Shown here: piece after piece, positions 28,647 to 38,906 of the stretch
Layout of the letters: each line of letters begins with the position of its first letter
How positions within the stretch are numbered: the first letter of the stretch is position 1
From: Xenorhabdus griffiniae
GTDB lineage: Bacteria > Pseudomonadota > Gammaproteobacteria > Enterobacterales > Enterobacteriaceae
Assembly (NCBI RefSeq): GCF_001028135.1
Contig: NZ_LDNM01000007.1
Location: 1 to 64,000, forward strand
Direction of reading: 5' to 3'
Length of the DNA: 64,000 bases
Notes under the pieces: generated by a model
Databases searched by the model: none
Told to the model about the DNA's origin: nothing
The model's input: only the letters and a program-made list of their open reading frames with translations
Position numbers and translations under genes: made by a program

Positions 28647-31013
28647 ATGAATAAATGTTATCCTACCCTGCTGGCCACAATGGTATGGGCAGCACTTTAT
28701 AGTCAGCAGGCCCATGCTGACCTCGCAGCACAATGTATGCTGGGTGTCCCTGTCTACGATAAGCCGATTATCACAGGCGACCCTAATAAACTGCCAGTTT
28801 ATATTCAGTCCGATGATTCTCACGGTGAATATCCCAATGCGGCTGAGTTCATTGGCAATGTGAATATCCAACAGGGAAATAAAACACTGATAGCCGATAA
28901 GGTTCGGCTCGAACAGACACAAGAGCAGGATAAAGAACCTGTGCGCACTGTTACCGCAGTGGGTAATGTCAGCTACGATGACCCTCAGATCATTTTGAAG
29001 GGGCCACGCGCCTGGGCGAATCTGAACAATAAAGATACCGACGTGGAACAAGGCAAGTACCAGATGGTTGGCCGTCAAGGACGTGGCAGCGCAGACAAGA
29101 TGATGCTGCGTGATGAAAACCGCTATACCATCATGAATAATGGGATATTCACTTCCTGTCTGCCCGGTAATGATAGCTGGAGTGTCGTGGGTTCTGAGGT
29201 CATCCTTGACCGTGAAGAAGAAGTCGCCGAAATCTGGAATGCCCGTTTTCGGGTTGCCAATGTGCCGGTGTTTTATACGCCCTATTTGCAATTACCCATC
29301 GGGGATAAACGCCGTTCTGGTTTCTTAATTCCGAATGCCAGTTTTTCCAACAAAGATGGCTTCCAATTCCTGCTGCCATATTATTGGAATATTGCCCCCA
29401 ACTATGATGCCACGATTACTCCGCATCTCATCACGATGCGGGGTTTGAAGCTGGATAATGAATTCCGTTATTTAACCAAAGCAGGGGCAGGTACAGTTGC
29501 GCTGGATTGGATTGGGCGTGATCGTCTGTATGAAGAGGATAAAAGACTCAATGCCAGACCTGAGCGGGATAGCAACAGCCGCTGGTTGTTCTACTGGAAT
29601 CACAGTGGCGTCATGAATCAGGTTTGGCGTTTCAGTGCTGATTATACCAAAGTCAGTGATCCGAACTATTTCAGTGATTTCAACTCACAATACGGTTCCA
29701 GTACCGATGGCTACGCCACTCAGAAATTCAGTATTGGCTATGCTCAACAAAACTGGAATACCACACTGACAACCAAACAGTTCCAAATCTTTACCCCCAG
29801 TGATAGGGGAAAAGCTTACCGAACAGCACCTCAGTTGGATTTCAACTACTATAAAAATGATTTGGGACCCTTTGATTTTCGTACTTATGCCCAAGTCGCC
29901 AAATTTACCAGTGTAGGTAACCGGTGGCCGGACGGAACACGCTGGCATCTGGAGCCGTCCATTAATTTACCAGTCTCCAATGGTTGGGCGAGCATCAATA
30001 ATGAATTTAAATTGATGGCAACCCATTACCAACAGGATCTTACTGAAACAACGAAAGCCAACTCTGAGATACCTGCACTGGAAAGATCAGTCAATCGTGT
30101 CCTGCCGGTATTTAAATCAGATGCGAAGATGGTGTTTGAACGCGCCATGTATCTTAACCAGAATTATACCCAGACACTGGAGCCACGCGTTCAATATCTC
30201 TATGTGCCTTATAAGAATCAAAACAACATCAATAACTTTGATTCTTCCCTGCTGCAATCGGACTATACCGGGCTGTTCCGCGATCACTTCTACAGCGGCT
30301 TGGATCGCATCTCGTCTGCTAATCAATTTACCACCGGCGTGACCACCCGTATTTATGATGAAGATTTGGTTGAACGTTTTAGCCTGTCCGTAGGTCAAAT
30401 CTACTACTTTGAACGTCCACGTACCGAAGATGCTGGGTCTGTTTCAGGTAGCAAAGATATCATCGGAAACAAAAAAGGCACGGGGGCGACAACCTGGGCT
30501 GGAGATGTACACTGGAGAATCAATGATTCCTGGGGCATCAAAGGCGGGCTGCAATATGATAATCGTCTGGACAGCTTCACTATGGGTAATGCCGTGATGG
30601 AATACCGTCATGATACTGACCGCATGTTGCAGTTAAGCTACCGTTTTGTTGACCGCGATTATATTCAAGCCACACTCAAGGGAGGTGCGCCTGCTTATCA
30701 GCAAGGAATTTCTCAGATTGGTATGGTGGCAAGCTGGCCATTGTCAGATCGTTGGGCATTTGTCGGGGCTTATTACTACGATACCAAAGAGAAACAGCCA
30801 GCAAACCAGATGGTCGGTTTGCAATACAACACCTGCTGCTGGGCAGTCAGTGTAGGTTATGAACGCAAGATCACCGACTGGCGCTTCGACAGTAGTCAAT
30901 ATGACAACAAATGGTCATTCAATATTGAACTTCGTGGCTTAAGTAACAATCATAGTTTAGGTAGTCAGAAAATGTTGCAGCAAGGTATTCTTCCATACCA
31001 ACGTGCATTCTGA
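28647..31013 (+). CDS. lptD: LPS-assembly outer-membrane protein LptD
   Basis: LptD, with lipoprotein LptE, inserts lipopolysaccharide into the outer leaflet. The 788-residue protein has a signal peptide (cleavage near Ala24), a periplasmic OstA/LptA-like domain, and a C-terminal beta barrel of about 26 strands ending in an aromatic residue (AF). The cysteines needed for its disulfide switch are present: Cys30, one in FTSCLPG near 170 and the CC pair in [10 protein letters not shown] near 730. It heads lptD-surA-pdxA-rsmA-apaGH; SurA, encoded next, is the chaperone that folds it. Confidence 0.98.
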   Translation: MNKCYPTLLATMVWAALYSQQAHADLAAQCMLGVPVYDKPIITGDPNKLPVYIQSDDSHGEYPNAAEFIGNVNIQQGNKTLIADKVRLEQTQEQDKEPVRTVTAVGNVSYDDPQIILKGPRAWANLNNKDTDVEQGKYQMVGRQGRGSADKMMLRDENRYTIMNNGIFTSCLPGNDSWSVVGSEVILDREEEVAEIWNARFRVANVPVFYTPYLQLPIGDKRRSGFLIPNASFSNKDGFQFLLPYYWNIAPNYDATITPHLITMRGLKLDNEFRYLTKAGAGTVALDWIGRDRLYEEDKRLNARPERDSNSRWLFYWNHSGVMNQVWRFSADYTKVSDPNYFSDFNSQYGSSTDGYATQKFSIGYAQQNWNTTLTTKQFQIFTPSDRGKAYRTAPQLDFNYYKNDLGPFDFRTYAQVAKFTSVGNRWPDGTRWHLEPSINLPVSNGWASINNEFKLMATHYQQDLTETTKANSEIPALERSVNRVLPVFKSDAKMVFERAMYLNQNYTQTLEPRVQYLYVPYKNQNNINNFDSSLLQSDYTGLFRDHFYSGLDRISSANQFTTGVTTRIYDEDLVERFSLSVGQIYYFERPRTEDAGSVSGSKDIIGNKKGTGATTWAGDVHWRINDSWGIKGGLQYDNRLDSFTMGNAVMEYRHDTDRMLQLSYRFVDRDYIQATLKGGAPAYQQGISQIGMVASWPLSDRWAFVGAYYYDTKEKQPANQMVGLQYNTCCWAVSVGYERKITDWRFDSSQYDNKWSFNIELRGLSNNHSLGSQKMLQQGILPYQRAF

Positions 31014-31077
31014 TACCGATAAACGCAATGTAAACAAAATAACCCCGCCAAGGCGGGATTGATATGATGGGAAATGT

Positions 31078-32379
31078 ATGAAGAACTGGAGATCGCTCAT
31101 TTTCGGATTGATGTTTTCAGTAAACTCTGTCGCAATGGCTGCTCCACAAGAGCTGAATAAGGTCGCCGCCGTTGTTAACAACGATGTCGTACTGGAAAGT
31201 GACGTTAACAGCCTTTTACAATCCGTTAAACTCAATGCAAAACATGCAGGCCAGCAATTACCGGATGAGAAAACATTGCGTCACCAAATCCTTGAGCGCC
31301 TGATTATGGATGATATTGTTCTGCAAATAGCAAACCGGATGCAGCTAACTATCCCAGATCAAGCCTTAGATTCTGCGCTCGCGAATATTGCGGCTCAAAA
31401 CCACTTGAGCCTAGCTCAGTTACAACAAAATCTGACCGCAGAAGGGATGAGTTTTGATACCTACCGTAATCGGATCCGCAAAGAGATGATGATTGCAGAT
31501 GTACGTAACAATGAGGTACGCCGCCGCATCACTATCCTGCCACAGGAAGTTGATTCACTGGCTAACCAAATCAGCAACCAAGACAGTCAGGACTATGAGG
31601 TAAATCTCAGCCAGATCCTGATCCCTCTGCCGGAAAACCCAAGCCAGGAGCAGGTAGAAAAAGCGGAAACCACGATCAAAAAAATCTTGTCTGAACTCCA
31701 GAATGGCGTGGATTTCGGCAAATTAGCCCTCTCCTATTCTGGTGATGCCCAAGCCCTGAAAGGGGGAAATATGGGTTGGAACAAACCGCAAGAATTGTCA
31801 TCCCTGTATGCTGCACAGCTCAAGTCTGCCCATAAGGGGCAGATTATTGGCCCAATTCGTTCCGGTGTTGGTTTTCACATTCTGAAAGTGAATGACATCC
31901 GTGGTGGTCAGATGTCAATTGCCGTCACCGAAGTGAATGCCCGCCATATTTTGCTGAAAACATCACCGATTATGAATGACGAGCAGGCACGCAACGAGTT
32001 GATGAAACTCAGGGAAGAGATCTTAAGCGGCAAAACTTCATTCGAAGCAGCAGCAAAAGCGCATTCAGAAGATCCAGGTTCAGCCATGCGTGGTGGAGAA
32101 CTGGGTTGGAATTTGCCGAGTGCTTACGATCCTGCTTTCCGGGATGCGTTGATGAAGCTGCAAAAAGGTGAGATCAGCCAGCCTGTTCACTCCTCTTTCG
32201 GCTGGCACTTAATCCAACTGCTGGACAGCCGCAAAGTTGACAGAACAGACGCCGCACAGAAAGATCGTGCCTACCGCCTGCTGTTCAACCGTAAATTCAA
32301 TGAAGAGGCACAAAACTGGGTGCAGGAATTACGCGCCTCTGCTTATGTGAAAATTTTAGATGGCAACGATGCTCAATAA
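31078..32379 (+). CDS. surA: Periplasmic chaperone and peptidyl-prolyl isomerase SurA
   Basis: SurA escorts outer-membrane proteins, LptD among them, through the periplasm. The 433-residue protein has a signal peptide ([13 protein letters not shown], cleavage after about residue 21), an N-terminal chaperone domain (about 25-170) and two parvulin domains; the first is centred on [17 protein letters not shown] (about 215-235), the second on [20 protein letters not shown] (about 325-345). The gene starts 64 bases after lptD, with a CCCGCC/GGCGGG mini-hairpin between them, and overlaps the start of pdxA. Confidence 0.97.
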   Translation: MKNWRSLIFGLMFSVNSVAMAAPQELNKVAAVVNNDVVLESDVNSLLQSVKLNAKHAGQQLPDEKTLRHQILERLIMDDIVLQIANRMQLTIPDQALDSALANIAAQNHLSLAQLQQNLTAEGMSFDTYRNRIRKEMMIADVRNNEVRRRITILPQEVDSLANQISNQDSQDYEVNLSQILIPLPENPSQEQVEKAETTIKKILSELQNGVDFGKLALSYSGDAQALKGGNMGWNKPQELSSLYAAQLKSAHKGQIIGPIRSGVGFHILKVNDIRGGQMSIAVTEVNARHILLKTSPIMNDEQARNELMKLREEILSGKTSFEAAAKAHSEDPGSAMRGGELGWNLPSAYDPAFRDALMKLQKGEISQPVHSSFGWHLIQLLDSRKVDRTDAAQKDRAYRLLFNRKFNEEAQNWVQELRASAYVKILDGNDAQ

Positions 32380-33361
32380 TAAACCCATCGTCATTACCCC
32401 CGGCGAACCTGCCGGGGTTGGCCCTGACTTAGTCATTGCCTTGGCGCAAAAAGAATGGCCTGCCCAACTGGTTGTTTGTGCCGACCCAGAGCTGATGCTC
32501 TCCCGGGCTGAACAATTGAATTTACCTCTGCAACTGCAAACTTATTCTCCAGAACACATTTCGTTATCACAAGCAGCCGGAACCTTAACCATCCTGCCCG
32601 TGAATCTTCACGCCCCGACGATTGCAGGGGAGTTAAACCGGAAAAATGGTCTCTACGTCACGGAAACCTTAGCAAGAGCCTGCGATGGTTGCCTGAATGG
32701 AGAATTTTCAGCATTAGTGACAGGACCTGTACATAAAGGTGTCATTAATGATGCAGGCGTGCCTTTTATCGGACATACTGAGTTTTTTGCTGACCACAGC
32801 CAATGCTCAAGGGTGGTCATGATGTTAGCAACGGAAGAGCTACGGGTCGCGCTGGCAACCACGCACCTGCCGATTCTGGATGTCCCCAACGCAATTACGT
32901 TTGACTCCTTGCGGGAAGTGATCACCATTCTTAATCATGATCTAAAAACCAAATTCGGTATCCCCCGTCCCCATATCTATGTTTGCGGTCTGAACCCTCA
33001 TGCCGGTGAAGGCGGGCATATGGGGCATGAAGAAATAGATATCATCATGCCTGCTTTAGACAGTCTGAGAGCAGAAGGGATATGGCTGGAAGGTCCATTA
33101 CCTGCGGATACCCTGTTCCAACCCAAATATTTAGATCATGCTGATGCCGTGCTTTCAATGTATCACGATCAAGGGTTACCCGTGTTAAAATACCAGGGGT
33201 TTGGCAGGGCCGTGAATATTACGTTGGGACTGCCATTTATCCGAACTTCTGTCGATCATGGCACAGCACTGGAGCTGGCGGGGACAGGTCACGCTGATGT
33301 GGGTAGTTTTATCACCGCATTGAATCTAGCAATTAAAATGATACAAAACAGTAATGAATAA
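32369..33361 (+). CDS. pdxA: 4-hydroxythreonine-4-phosphate dehydrogenase
   Basis: PdxA oxidises 4-phosphohydroxy-L-threonine in the pyridoxal phosphate pathway; the product condenses with deoxyxylulose phosphate through PdxJ. I chose ATG 32369 (330 aa), which gives the same distance to [13 protein letters not shown] as E. coli; an ATG 9 bases earlier is also in frame. Metal-binding His residues are visible in [11 protein letters not shown] and FIGHTEFF, and in [17 protein letters not shown]. The start lies within the last 11 bases of surA and the end overlaps rsmA by 8 bases. Confidence 0.96.
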   Translation: MLNNKPIVITPGEPAGVGPDLVIALAQKEWPAQLVVCADPELMLSRAEQLNLPLQLQTYSPEHISLSQAAGTLTILPVNLHAPTIAGELNRKNGLYVTETLARACDGCLNGEFSALVTGPVHKGVINDAGVPFIGHTEFFADHSQCSRVVMMLATEELRVALATTHLPILDVPNAITFDSLREVITILNHDLKTKFGIPRPHIYVCGLNPHAGEGGHMGHEEIDIIMPALDSLRAEGIWLEGPLPADTLFQPKYLDHADAVLSMYHDQGLPVLKYQGFGRAVNITLGLPFIRTSVDHGTALELAGTGHADVGSFITALNLAIKMIQNSNE

Positions 33362-34169
33362 CAAAGTCCACCAAGGGCACCATGCCCGTAAACGTTTCGG
33401 GCAAAACTTTTTAACCGATAAATTTATCATTGATAGTATTGTCAATGCAATGAACCCACAGGTCGGCCAAGCCATCGTGGAAATCGGCCCAGGTCTGGGG
33501 GCACTAACCGAGCCAGTGGGTGAACGCATGGATAAGATGACTGTCGTCGAGCTTGACCGTGATTTAGCGGCCCGTCTGCACGTCCACCCCAAACTGAAAG
33601 ATAAACTGACAATCATTCAGCAAGATGCAATGACCGTTGATTTTGGGCAGATAGCCAAAGAACATGGGCAATCCCTGCGTGTATTTGGTAACTTGCCGTA
33701 TAACATCTCTACGCCGTTAATGTTCCATCTTTTCAGCTATACTGATGCTATCGCTGATATGAGCTTTATGTTGCAGAAAGAAGTTGTGAATCGTCTTGTC
33801 GCAGGGCCTGACAGTAAAGCCTATGGACGCTTAAGTGTGATGGCACAATACTACTGTCAGGTAATCCCTGTTCTTGAAGTACCGCCAACAGCATTTACAC
33901 CCGCGCCAAAAGTGGATTCTGCTATTGTGCGTTTGATCCCACACAAGAGTATGCCTTATCCTGTTCAGGATATTCGTATGTTAGCCCGGATCACAACGCA
34001 GGCATTTAACCAACGGAGAAAAACGATCCGCAATAGCCTTGGGAGCCTTTTTTCTGTTGAACAGTTAACTGAATTGGGTGTTGATCCAAACACGCGGGCT
34101 GAAAACATCTCTGTCGAGCAATACTGTAAGATGGCGAACTGGTTATCATCTCAACCTGAAATTGCCTAA
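33354..34169 (+). CDS. rsmA: 16S rRNA dimethyladenosine methyltransferase
   Basis: RsmA (KsgA) dimethylates A1518 and A1519 near the 3' end of 16S rRNA during late 30S assembly. The 271-residue protein has the SAM-binding [10 protein letters not shown] (near 45-54), a second-strand acidic residue, VELDRDLA, and the catalytic FGNLPYNIS (NLPY near 113-116). The start [20 protein letters not shown] matches E. coli from its first residue. It overlaps pdxA and is followed by apaG after 36 bases. Confidence 0.97.
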   Translation: MNNKVHQGHHARKRFGQNFLTDKFIIDSIVNAMNPQVGQAIVEIGPGLGALTEPVGERMDKMTVVELDRDLAARLHVHPKLKDKLTIIQQDAMTVDFGQIAKEHGQSLRVFGNLPYNISTPLMFHLFSYTDAIADMSFMLQKEVVNRLVAGPDSKAYGRLSVMAQYYCQVIPVLEVPPTAFTPAPKVDSAIVRLIPHKSMPYPVQDIRMLARITTQAFNQRRKTIRNSLGSLFSVEQLTELGVDPNTRAENISVEQYCKMANWLSSQPEIA

Positions 34170-34205
34170 ACAAATAAACAGGCGTTGCAGCAACAGGAGG
34201 TCTCT

Positions 34206-34583
34206 ATGCTCAATGAACCAAGAATTCATATTCAAGTACAAAGTACTTACGTAGAAAGTCAATCACAGCCGGAACAACAACGTTTTGTGTTTGCTTATAC
34301 TGTATCAATTCGCAATCTTGGGCATTCCCCTGTGCAACTTATCAGCCGTTACTGGCGCATTACCAACAGTGATGGTCACCTAACCGAAGTTCAGGGTGAA
34401 GGGGTTGTGGGAAAACAACCTTTGATCCCACCGGGAACAGAATATCGCTACAGCAGTGGCGCTATTTTGGAAACACCGCTGGGGACAATGGAAGGCCATT
34501 ATCAAATGATTGATCATGATGGCCGTCCGTTCCGTGTCACCATTCCCGTGTTCCGGCTGGCTATTCCATCACTGATAAATTAA
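34206..34583 (+). CDS. apaG: ApaG domain protein
   Basis: ApaG is a 125-residue fibronectin-like beta-sandwich protein of uncertain function, encoded between rsmA and apaH in most Enterobacterales. I chose ATG 34206, preceded by a strong AGGAGGT site, giving 125 residues as in E. coli; the longer frame from 34185 adds seven residues that overlap the ribosome binding site. The [14 protein letters not shown] and [17 protein letters not shown] motifs are typical. It is 2 bases upstream of apaH. Confidence 0.95.
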   Translation: MLNEPRIHIQVQSTYVESQSQPEQQRFVFAYTVSIRNLGHSPVQLISRYWRITNSDGHLTEVQGEGVVGKQPLIPPGTEYRYSSGAILETPLGTMEGHYQMIDHDGRPFRVTIPVFRLAIPSLIN

Positions 34584-34585
34584 TT

Positions 34586-35404
34586 ATGGCTACATACCTT
34601 ATTGGCGATATTCACGGCTGTTATCGTGAATTTCGCGCCTTGTTAGAACAAGTCAATTTTAATTCCAGTGAAGACACTTTATGGTTAACCGGCGATTTGG
34701 TCGCTCGTGGCCCTGATTCATTGGCGGTACTTCGCTACATTAAGCAACTTGGCTCCGCAGTTAAACTGGTATTGGGCAATCACGATCTGCATCTGTTGGC
34801 GGTTTACGCTAAGATCAGCCGCAATAAGCCGAAAGATTTGCTGGATGAATTACTCGCGGCACCGGATGCCAATGAATTAATAAATTGGTTGAGAAAACAG
34901 CCAATGCTGCAAATCGATGAAGAACTGAAACTCGTCATGGCACATGCAGGGCTTACCCCACAATGGGATCTGGAAACAGCCAGAATATGTGCCCGTGAAG
35001 TGGAAGCCATTCTTCGCAGTGACAGTTATCCCTTGTTTCTCAATGAGATGTATGGGGATATGCCGAATAATTGGACGCCAGAGTTAAGCGGACTTGCTCG
35101 ATTACGTTACAGTACTAATGCGTTGACCCGCATGCGTTATTGTTTTCCACATGGGCAATTGGATATGAGCTGCAAATCCAAACCGGAAAATGCCCCTGCC
35201 CCGCTAAAACCCTGGTTCGCATTACCGCGCCGCATTCCTGAGGACTATTCCATCGCCTTTGGTCACTGGGCAGCCCTGGAAGGTCAAGGCACACCCGCTG
35301 GCATCTATGCTCTGGATACGGGGTGTTGTTGGGGAGGTAAATTGACCCTGCTTCGTTGGGAAGATAAGCAGTATTTCAGCCAGGAGCCATTACCCAAATC
35401 ATAA
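34586..35404 (+). CDS. apaH: Bis(5'-nucleosyl)-tetraphosphatase, symmetrical
   Basis: ApaH hydrolyses diadenosine tetraphosphate to two ADP and can also remove Np4-type caps from RNA 5' ends. The 272-residue metallophosphatase has GDIHG (residues 7-11), [10 protein letters not shown] (about 37-46) and GNHDLH (about 65-70), the metal-binding signature, plus a C-terminal GHWAAL. It is the last gene of the lptD operon and converges with folA across a hairpin. Confidence 0.97.
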   Translation: MATYLIGDIHGCYREFRALLEQVNFNSSEDTLWLTGDLVARGPDSLAVLRYIKQLGSAVKLVLGNHDLHLLAVYAKISRNKPKDLLDELLAAPDANELINWLRKQPMLQIDEELKLVMAHAGLTPQWDLETARICAREVEAILRSDSYPLFLNEMYGDMPNNWTPELSGLARLRYSTNALTRMRYCFPHGQLDMSCKSKPENAPAPLKPWFALPRRIPEDYSIAFGHWAALEGQGTPAGIYALDTGCCWGGKLTLLRWEDKQYFSQEPLPKS

Positions 35405-35436
35405 GGCTGATAAATAATAAACCTGCCTGTGACACT

Positions 35437-35456
35437 GGAGTGCCCCAAGGCACTCC
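35437..35456. terminator. Hairpin between apaH and folA
   Basis: GGAGTGCC (35437-35444) and GGCACTCC (35449-35456) form a perfect 8-bp stem with a 4-base loop CCAA between the convergent apaH and folA genes. No strong T run follows on either strand, so it is a probable but not classical bidirectional terminator. Confidence 0.5.
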
Positions 35457-35471
35457 GCACGTAAGATTAAC

Positions 35472-35957
35472 TCACTCTCGACGTTCCAGAATTTCAAAAC
35501 AATAGCTATGAGAATTGTTTTCATCTGCATCGTGGTATTCGGTAAACGTTGAATTCCATTCATCAGGTTCATAATCAGGGAAATACGTGTCACCAATCAC
35601 TTCTGCATCAATGTGAGTCAGATACATACGATTAGCCAGAGGAATAAATTGCTCATAAATTTGCCCTCCTCCCATCACCATCACTTCGTTAACATCGCTG
35701 GCAGCTGATAAAGCAGCTTCGATAGAGTTAACCCAAGTCACCCGATCATCATTTACAGGTTGACTGCTAATCACGATATTCAGGCGCCCTGGCAAAGGAC
35801 GGCCAATTGATTCATAAGTCACTCGCCCCATTACAACCGGCTTTCCGAGTGTATTGTGTTTAAACCAGGCTAAATCACCCGGCAAAGTCCACGGCATGGT
35901 ATTTTCCATACCGATAACCCGATCCATAGCCATCGCAGCAATCAAGCTGATAATCAT
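35472..35957 (-). CDS. folA: Dihydrofolate reductase
   Basis: FolA reduces dihydrofolate to tetrahydrofolate with NADPH, closing the cycle with thymidylate synthase. The 161-residue protein has the active-site Asp28 (Asp27 of E. coli) in [13 protein letters not shown], the NADPH-binding [18 protein letters not shown] and the [12 protein letters not shown] loop. No unusual active-site residue is seen. It is a single gene transcribed away from a region carrying a palindromic repeat. Confidence 0.98.
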   Translation of the reverse strand: MIISLIAAMAMDRVIGMENTMPWTLPGDLAWFKHNTLGKPVVMGRVTYESIGRPLPGRLNIVISSQPVNDDRVTWVNSIEAALSAASDVNEVMVMGGGQIYEQFIPLANRMYLTHIDAEVIGDTYFPDYEPDEWNSTFTEYHDADENNSHSYCFEILERRE

Positions 35958-36071
35958 TAAATCACCTTACAGCTAAGTAGTATGAAAATTTTGGACACTA
36001 TACGGAAAGGGTTACTCTCAGTCGATAAGATTAGCCATTTATCCAAACAAATAGTGAGTTTGCCCGTGAAT

Positions 36072-36095
36072 TGTTAAACAATCCGTTGTTTAACA
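36072..36095. repeat. 10-bp inverted repeat upstream of folA
   Basis: TGTTAAACAA at 36072-36081 and TTGTTTAACA at 36086-36095 form a perfect palindrome with a 4-base spacer, 115 bases upstream of the folA start. It could be an operator for a dimeric regulator or the end of the ftsP transcript. The rest of the 35958-36302 gap holds the palindromic repeat described separately. Confidence 0.55.
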
Positions 36096-36158
36096 CATTA
36101 TTACTTAACAAGCAGGCAGAAAAATAACAACTTCATTCAATTTGACAGAATATCTATC

Positions 36159-36264
36159 TATACTCGATAAACTTCAAGTTACAATCCGCAAGACGACGCG
36201 AGGCCTTATATTTCCCCGCTGCGTGGGGAAATATAACACGCATCTTGAAGTTGGCTTGGTATAA
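36159..36264. repeat. 106-bp palindromic repeat (copy 1)
   Basis: The unit begins and ends with TATA, has outer arms ACTTCAAG and CTTGAAGT, and a central perfect hairpin TTATATTTCCCC (36206-36217) with GGGGAAATATAA (36225-36236). It is nearly identical to copy 2 at 38777-38882. The 8-bp outer arms and the nested central stem would fold into a long imperfect hairpin. It has no ORF, so it resembles a non-autonomous miniature element mobilised by a transposase encoded elsewhere. It sits downstream of ftsP. Confidence 0.85.
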
Positions 36265-36302
36265 AACAGAGCCAGAAACGAGTAACAGAGCAAAGATTTC
36301 AT

Positions 36303-37724
36303 TTAAAAACCAGCAGGATTAACAATTAACTGCCCGGCAACCCCACGATCTGCCATCTCCAATATCTGGCTGTAATACATGAAAGGAAAATGATCATAAG
36401 ACGGCTGCATCATATTAACCAGCAACTCAGCACGATTATCAATCCAAACGGTATCTTTCCAACCATAATCCTGTGGCTCCGGACGATTACCATTCAGGCT
36501 GATGATCTTAAATCTTACCCCTTCAATATGGAAAGGCTGGGGCACTGACGTTGTGACTATCCAACGTTCCCACGCGCCTTGTTGGCTTGTGATATCGATT
36601 CGGTGCTCATTCAGCCGTGAGCCATTAATCCCTTGCGAATAATCGCCCAAATCAATCTGACGACTTTGAATGGTAGAGTTGATCTGCGGATTATCGACGA
36701 TAAGTTGAGCCGGGAGTTGATCTGTCACCAAAGGAAGTAATCCGCTGGCTTTTAGGGTTAATACCGTCGTTGACAACAGTTTGGTCGAAGGCTCAAACAA
36801 GCCTTTCAAACGATCGATGACACCAGCGGACTCTCCCGCCGTAACGGTAACACTCTCTACTTTCGACATATCAATCAAGACTTCTCGCCGTTCTCCCGGC
36901 GCAAGTGATAATAACTGTACCGTTACGGGAGCAGGCAGCAAGCCTTGATCAGTGGCAATCATGTAGAAAGGATGCCCATCACTGAGTTGCAATTGATATC
37001 GACGGGCATTAGATGCATTCAGGAAACGTAACCTGACCCAACCTCTGGCAACCTCCACAAAAGGATTTTCGACACCATTCACCACCAAGGTATCACCAAG
37101 AAAGCCTTGATTAGCTGACGGTTTATATTGCGGTACACCAAAATTATCCAACCGCTTATCTTGCAAGATAACAGGAAAATCATCGACACCATAATGTCTG
37201 GGTAAAGGCAGGCTGCGGCTACTTTCATCTTCCACCAGCCACATACCCGCAAGACCGGCATAAACATGCCGTGCCATGCGATTTGGGGTATTGGCATGAT
37301 ACCAACAGGTTGTTGCAACTTGATCTATCGGGATAACCGGCGACCAGCTTTCCCCCGGTGCCATCAAACGCGCTGAACCTCCCATCAAGGTTCCAGGCAC
37401 CAGTAATCCCCCGACGGTCATTGAAACCGGTTCAGATAATCGATTGCTATAGATCAGTTTGACATCATCCCCCCGGTGAACCCGAATAGTTGGTCCCAAA
37501 TAATGTCCGTTGATGCCCCAGACTTGAGCTTTATTATGACCGTTAAATGACCAGGTGGCTTTTTGTATGGCTAAAAACAGGGGTTGCCCTCTGCGGGATT
37601 CCAGTAAGGGAGGGAGCGGCAATTTGGTTTGTTGATTTTTGTTGGCCCGAACGACAAAAGGAAGCGCCCCTAAACACATAGCCAACCCAGAAGCCTGAAT
37701 AAATTGGCGCCGACTCAGTGACAT
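36303..37724 (-). CDS. ftsP: Cell division protein FtsP (SufI)
   Basis: FtsP is a periplasmic multicopper-oxidase-like protein that stabilises the divisome under stress and lacks oxidase activity in E. coli. From ATG 37724 it is 473 residues; the upstream in-frame start at 37823 adds 33 residues before the real signal. The N-terminus MSLSRRQFIQ is a twin-arginine (Tat) signal, with cleavage near VVRA (residue 27). Three cupredoxin-like domains follow. Most copper-binding His residues of true multicopper oxidases are absent, as in SufI. It lies downstream of plsC, as in E. coli. Confidence 0.94.
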   Translation of the reverse strand: MSLSRRQFIQASGLAMCLGALPFVVRANKNQQTKLPLPPLLESRRGQPLFLAIQKATWSFNGHNKAQVWGINGHYLGPTIRVHRGDDVKLIYSNRLSEPVSMTVGGLLVPGTLMGGSARLMAPGESWSPVIPIDQVATTCWYHANTPNRMARHVYAGLAGMWLVEDESSRSLPLPRHYGVDDFPVILQDKRLDNFGVPQYKPSANQGFLGDTLVVNGVENPFVEVARGWVRLRFLNASNARRYQLQLSDGHPFYMIATDQGLLPAPVTVQLLSLAPGERREVLIDMSKVESVTVTAGESAGVIDRLKGLFEPSTKLLSTTVLTLKASGLLPLVTDQLPAQLIVDNPQINSTIQSRQIDLGDYSQGINGSRLNEHRIDITSQQGAWERWIVTTSVPQPFHIEGVRFKIISLNGNRPEPQDYGWKDTVWIDNRAELLVNMMQPSYDHFPFMYYSQILEMADRGVAGQLIVNPAGF

Positions 37725-37878
37725 ACTTTCTCCACAGAAGGTCTCCACAGAAGGAATAATCTCTTTACGATAAAAATAATTCCCACAACCCGAATCGCAA
37801 TTCCCAATGATTGCCTGATTCAAATAATTGCAGGGATGAATACCCTGAATTGTGGCTATCAGGATTTATTATTCTATC

Positions 37879-37918
37879 GATTGCGTTTAATAAAAACGTT
37901 AATTTATTAAACGCAATC
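37879..37918. repeat. 16-bp perfect inverted repeat between plsC and ftsP
   Basis: GATTGCGTTTAATAAA (37879-37894) and TTTATTAAACGCAATC (37903-37918) are perfect complements separated by 8 bases (AACGTTAA). The site lies between the plsC stop codon and the ftsP start codon. It could be an attenuator or terminator for plsC, or an operator controlling ftsP. No T run follows on the minus strand. Confidence 0.75.
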
Positions 37919-37983
37919 ATATCGTGAACAGGAGAAAATTTCTAAAATTATTGAAAAATTATAGTGATAATCAGCCCAACTGG

Positions 37984-38715
37984 CTACCCACGCTGATTAA
38001 GTACCTCGACTTCTTTATCCAATTCTTCAATTTTCGTTTTCATCATTTGTCGGCAGTGTTCTGCCAATTCACGAACCTGATCTTTGGTATATTTCGTGGT
38101 ATCAATCGGGGGCAACATTTCAACAATGACGGTGCCATTATCCCAACGATTTAGTTTTATTTTATCGTGTGTTGTCGAAACACAGACCGGTACAATAGGT
38201 GCACCGGCTGTAATGGCGGCATGAAAGGCGCCTGTTTTAAAAGGCATCAACCCACGCCCCCGACTGCGCGTTCCTTCTGGAAACATCCAAACCGAAACCC
38301 GATTTTTTCTGATCTGATCGACAACCTGTGAAATCGTGCCATGGGCTTTTGTCCGATTATTCCTGTCGATCAAAATATTACCTGTCAGCCAATAAATCAG
38401 GCCAAAGAAGGGAATAAAGACCAGGCTTTTTTTGCCCACGGTGACTGTACGTGGCTGCACCGCATTCGACATCGTAACCATGTCGTAATTATTTTGGTGA
38501 TTGCCGATATAAATACTGGGTCCATATTCCCGAGCTTCCTTTGGAATACGTTCCTGCAACTTAATGCCAAGCACTTTATGCAATTTGCCAAACGCATGCC
38601 CGAAAGTCATAACATGACGTGGGTTGCGTGGGCTGAATAAACAGTAGGTACATCCAAAAATAAAGATCAGTATCACAAACAGAATAACAATAATTCCCCG
38701 AATGATTGCTAGCAT
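37984..38715 (-). CDS. plsC: 1-acyl-sn-glycerol-3-phosphate acyltransferase
   Basis: PlsC adds the second acyl chain to lysophosphatidic acid to form phosphatidic acid. The 243-residue protein has an N-terminal membrane helix (residues about 5-27), the acyltransferase motif GNHQNNYDM (His73 and Asp78), the FPEGTRSRGRGL motif (about 144-155) and AGAPIVPVCV (about 170). These are the four conserved blocks of the family. The parC-plsC-ftsP order is as in E. coli. A palindromic repeat copy lies in the gap to parC. Confidence 0.97.
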   Translation of the reverse strand: MLAIIRGIIVILFVILIFIFGCTYCLFSPRNPRHVMTFGHAFGKLHKVLGIKLQERIPKEAREYGPSIYIGNHQNNYDMVTMSNAVQPRTVTVGKKSLVFIPFFGLIYWLTGNILIDRNNRTKAHGTISQVVDQIRKNRVSVWMFPEGTRSRGRGLMPFKTGAFHAAITAGAPIVPVCVSTTHDKIKLNRWDNGTVIVEMLPPIDTTKYTKDQVRELAEHCRQMMKTKIEELDKEVEVLNQRG

Positions 38716-38776
38716 AGCGGCCTCTTGTTGAAAGGCCAGTGCATTCCATTCATTACACTGGCCTAAAATGACGATT

Positions 38777-38882
38777 TATACTCGATAAACTTCAAGTTGC
38801 AATCCGCAAGACGACGCGAAGCCTTATATTTCCCCGCGCAGCGGGGAAATATAACACGCATCTTGAAGTTGGCTTGGTATAT
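38777..38882. repeat. 106-bp palindromic repeat (copy 2)
   Basis: This copy lies in the parC-plsC gap, in the same orientation as copy 1. Central arms TTATATTTCCCC (38824-38835) and GGGGAAATATAA (38843-38854) are perfect, and the inner GC/GC pairs extend the stem. Compared with copy 1 only about six positions differ, including a change from G-C to G-T pairing in the inner stem, which keeps the hairpin in both. Confidence 0.85.
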
Positions 38883-38906
38883 ACCTTTTATCCTGCAATT
38901 TGCAGC

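Noticed and set aside
28584-29291. Minus-strand ORF of 235 codons
   Set aside because: Antisense to the N-terminal part of lptD, no ribosome binding site and no domain.
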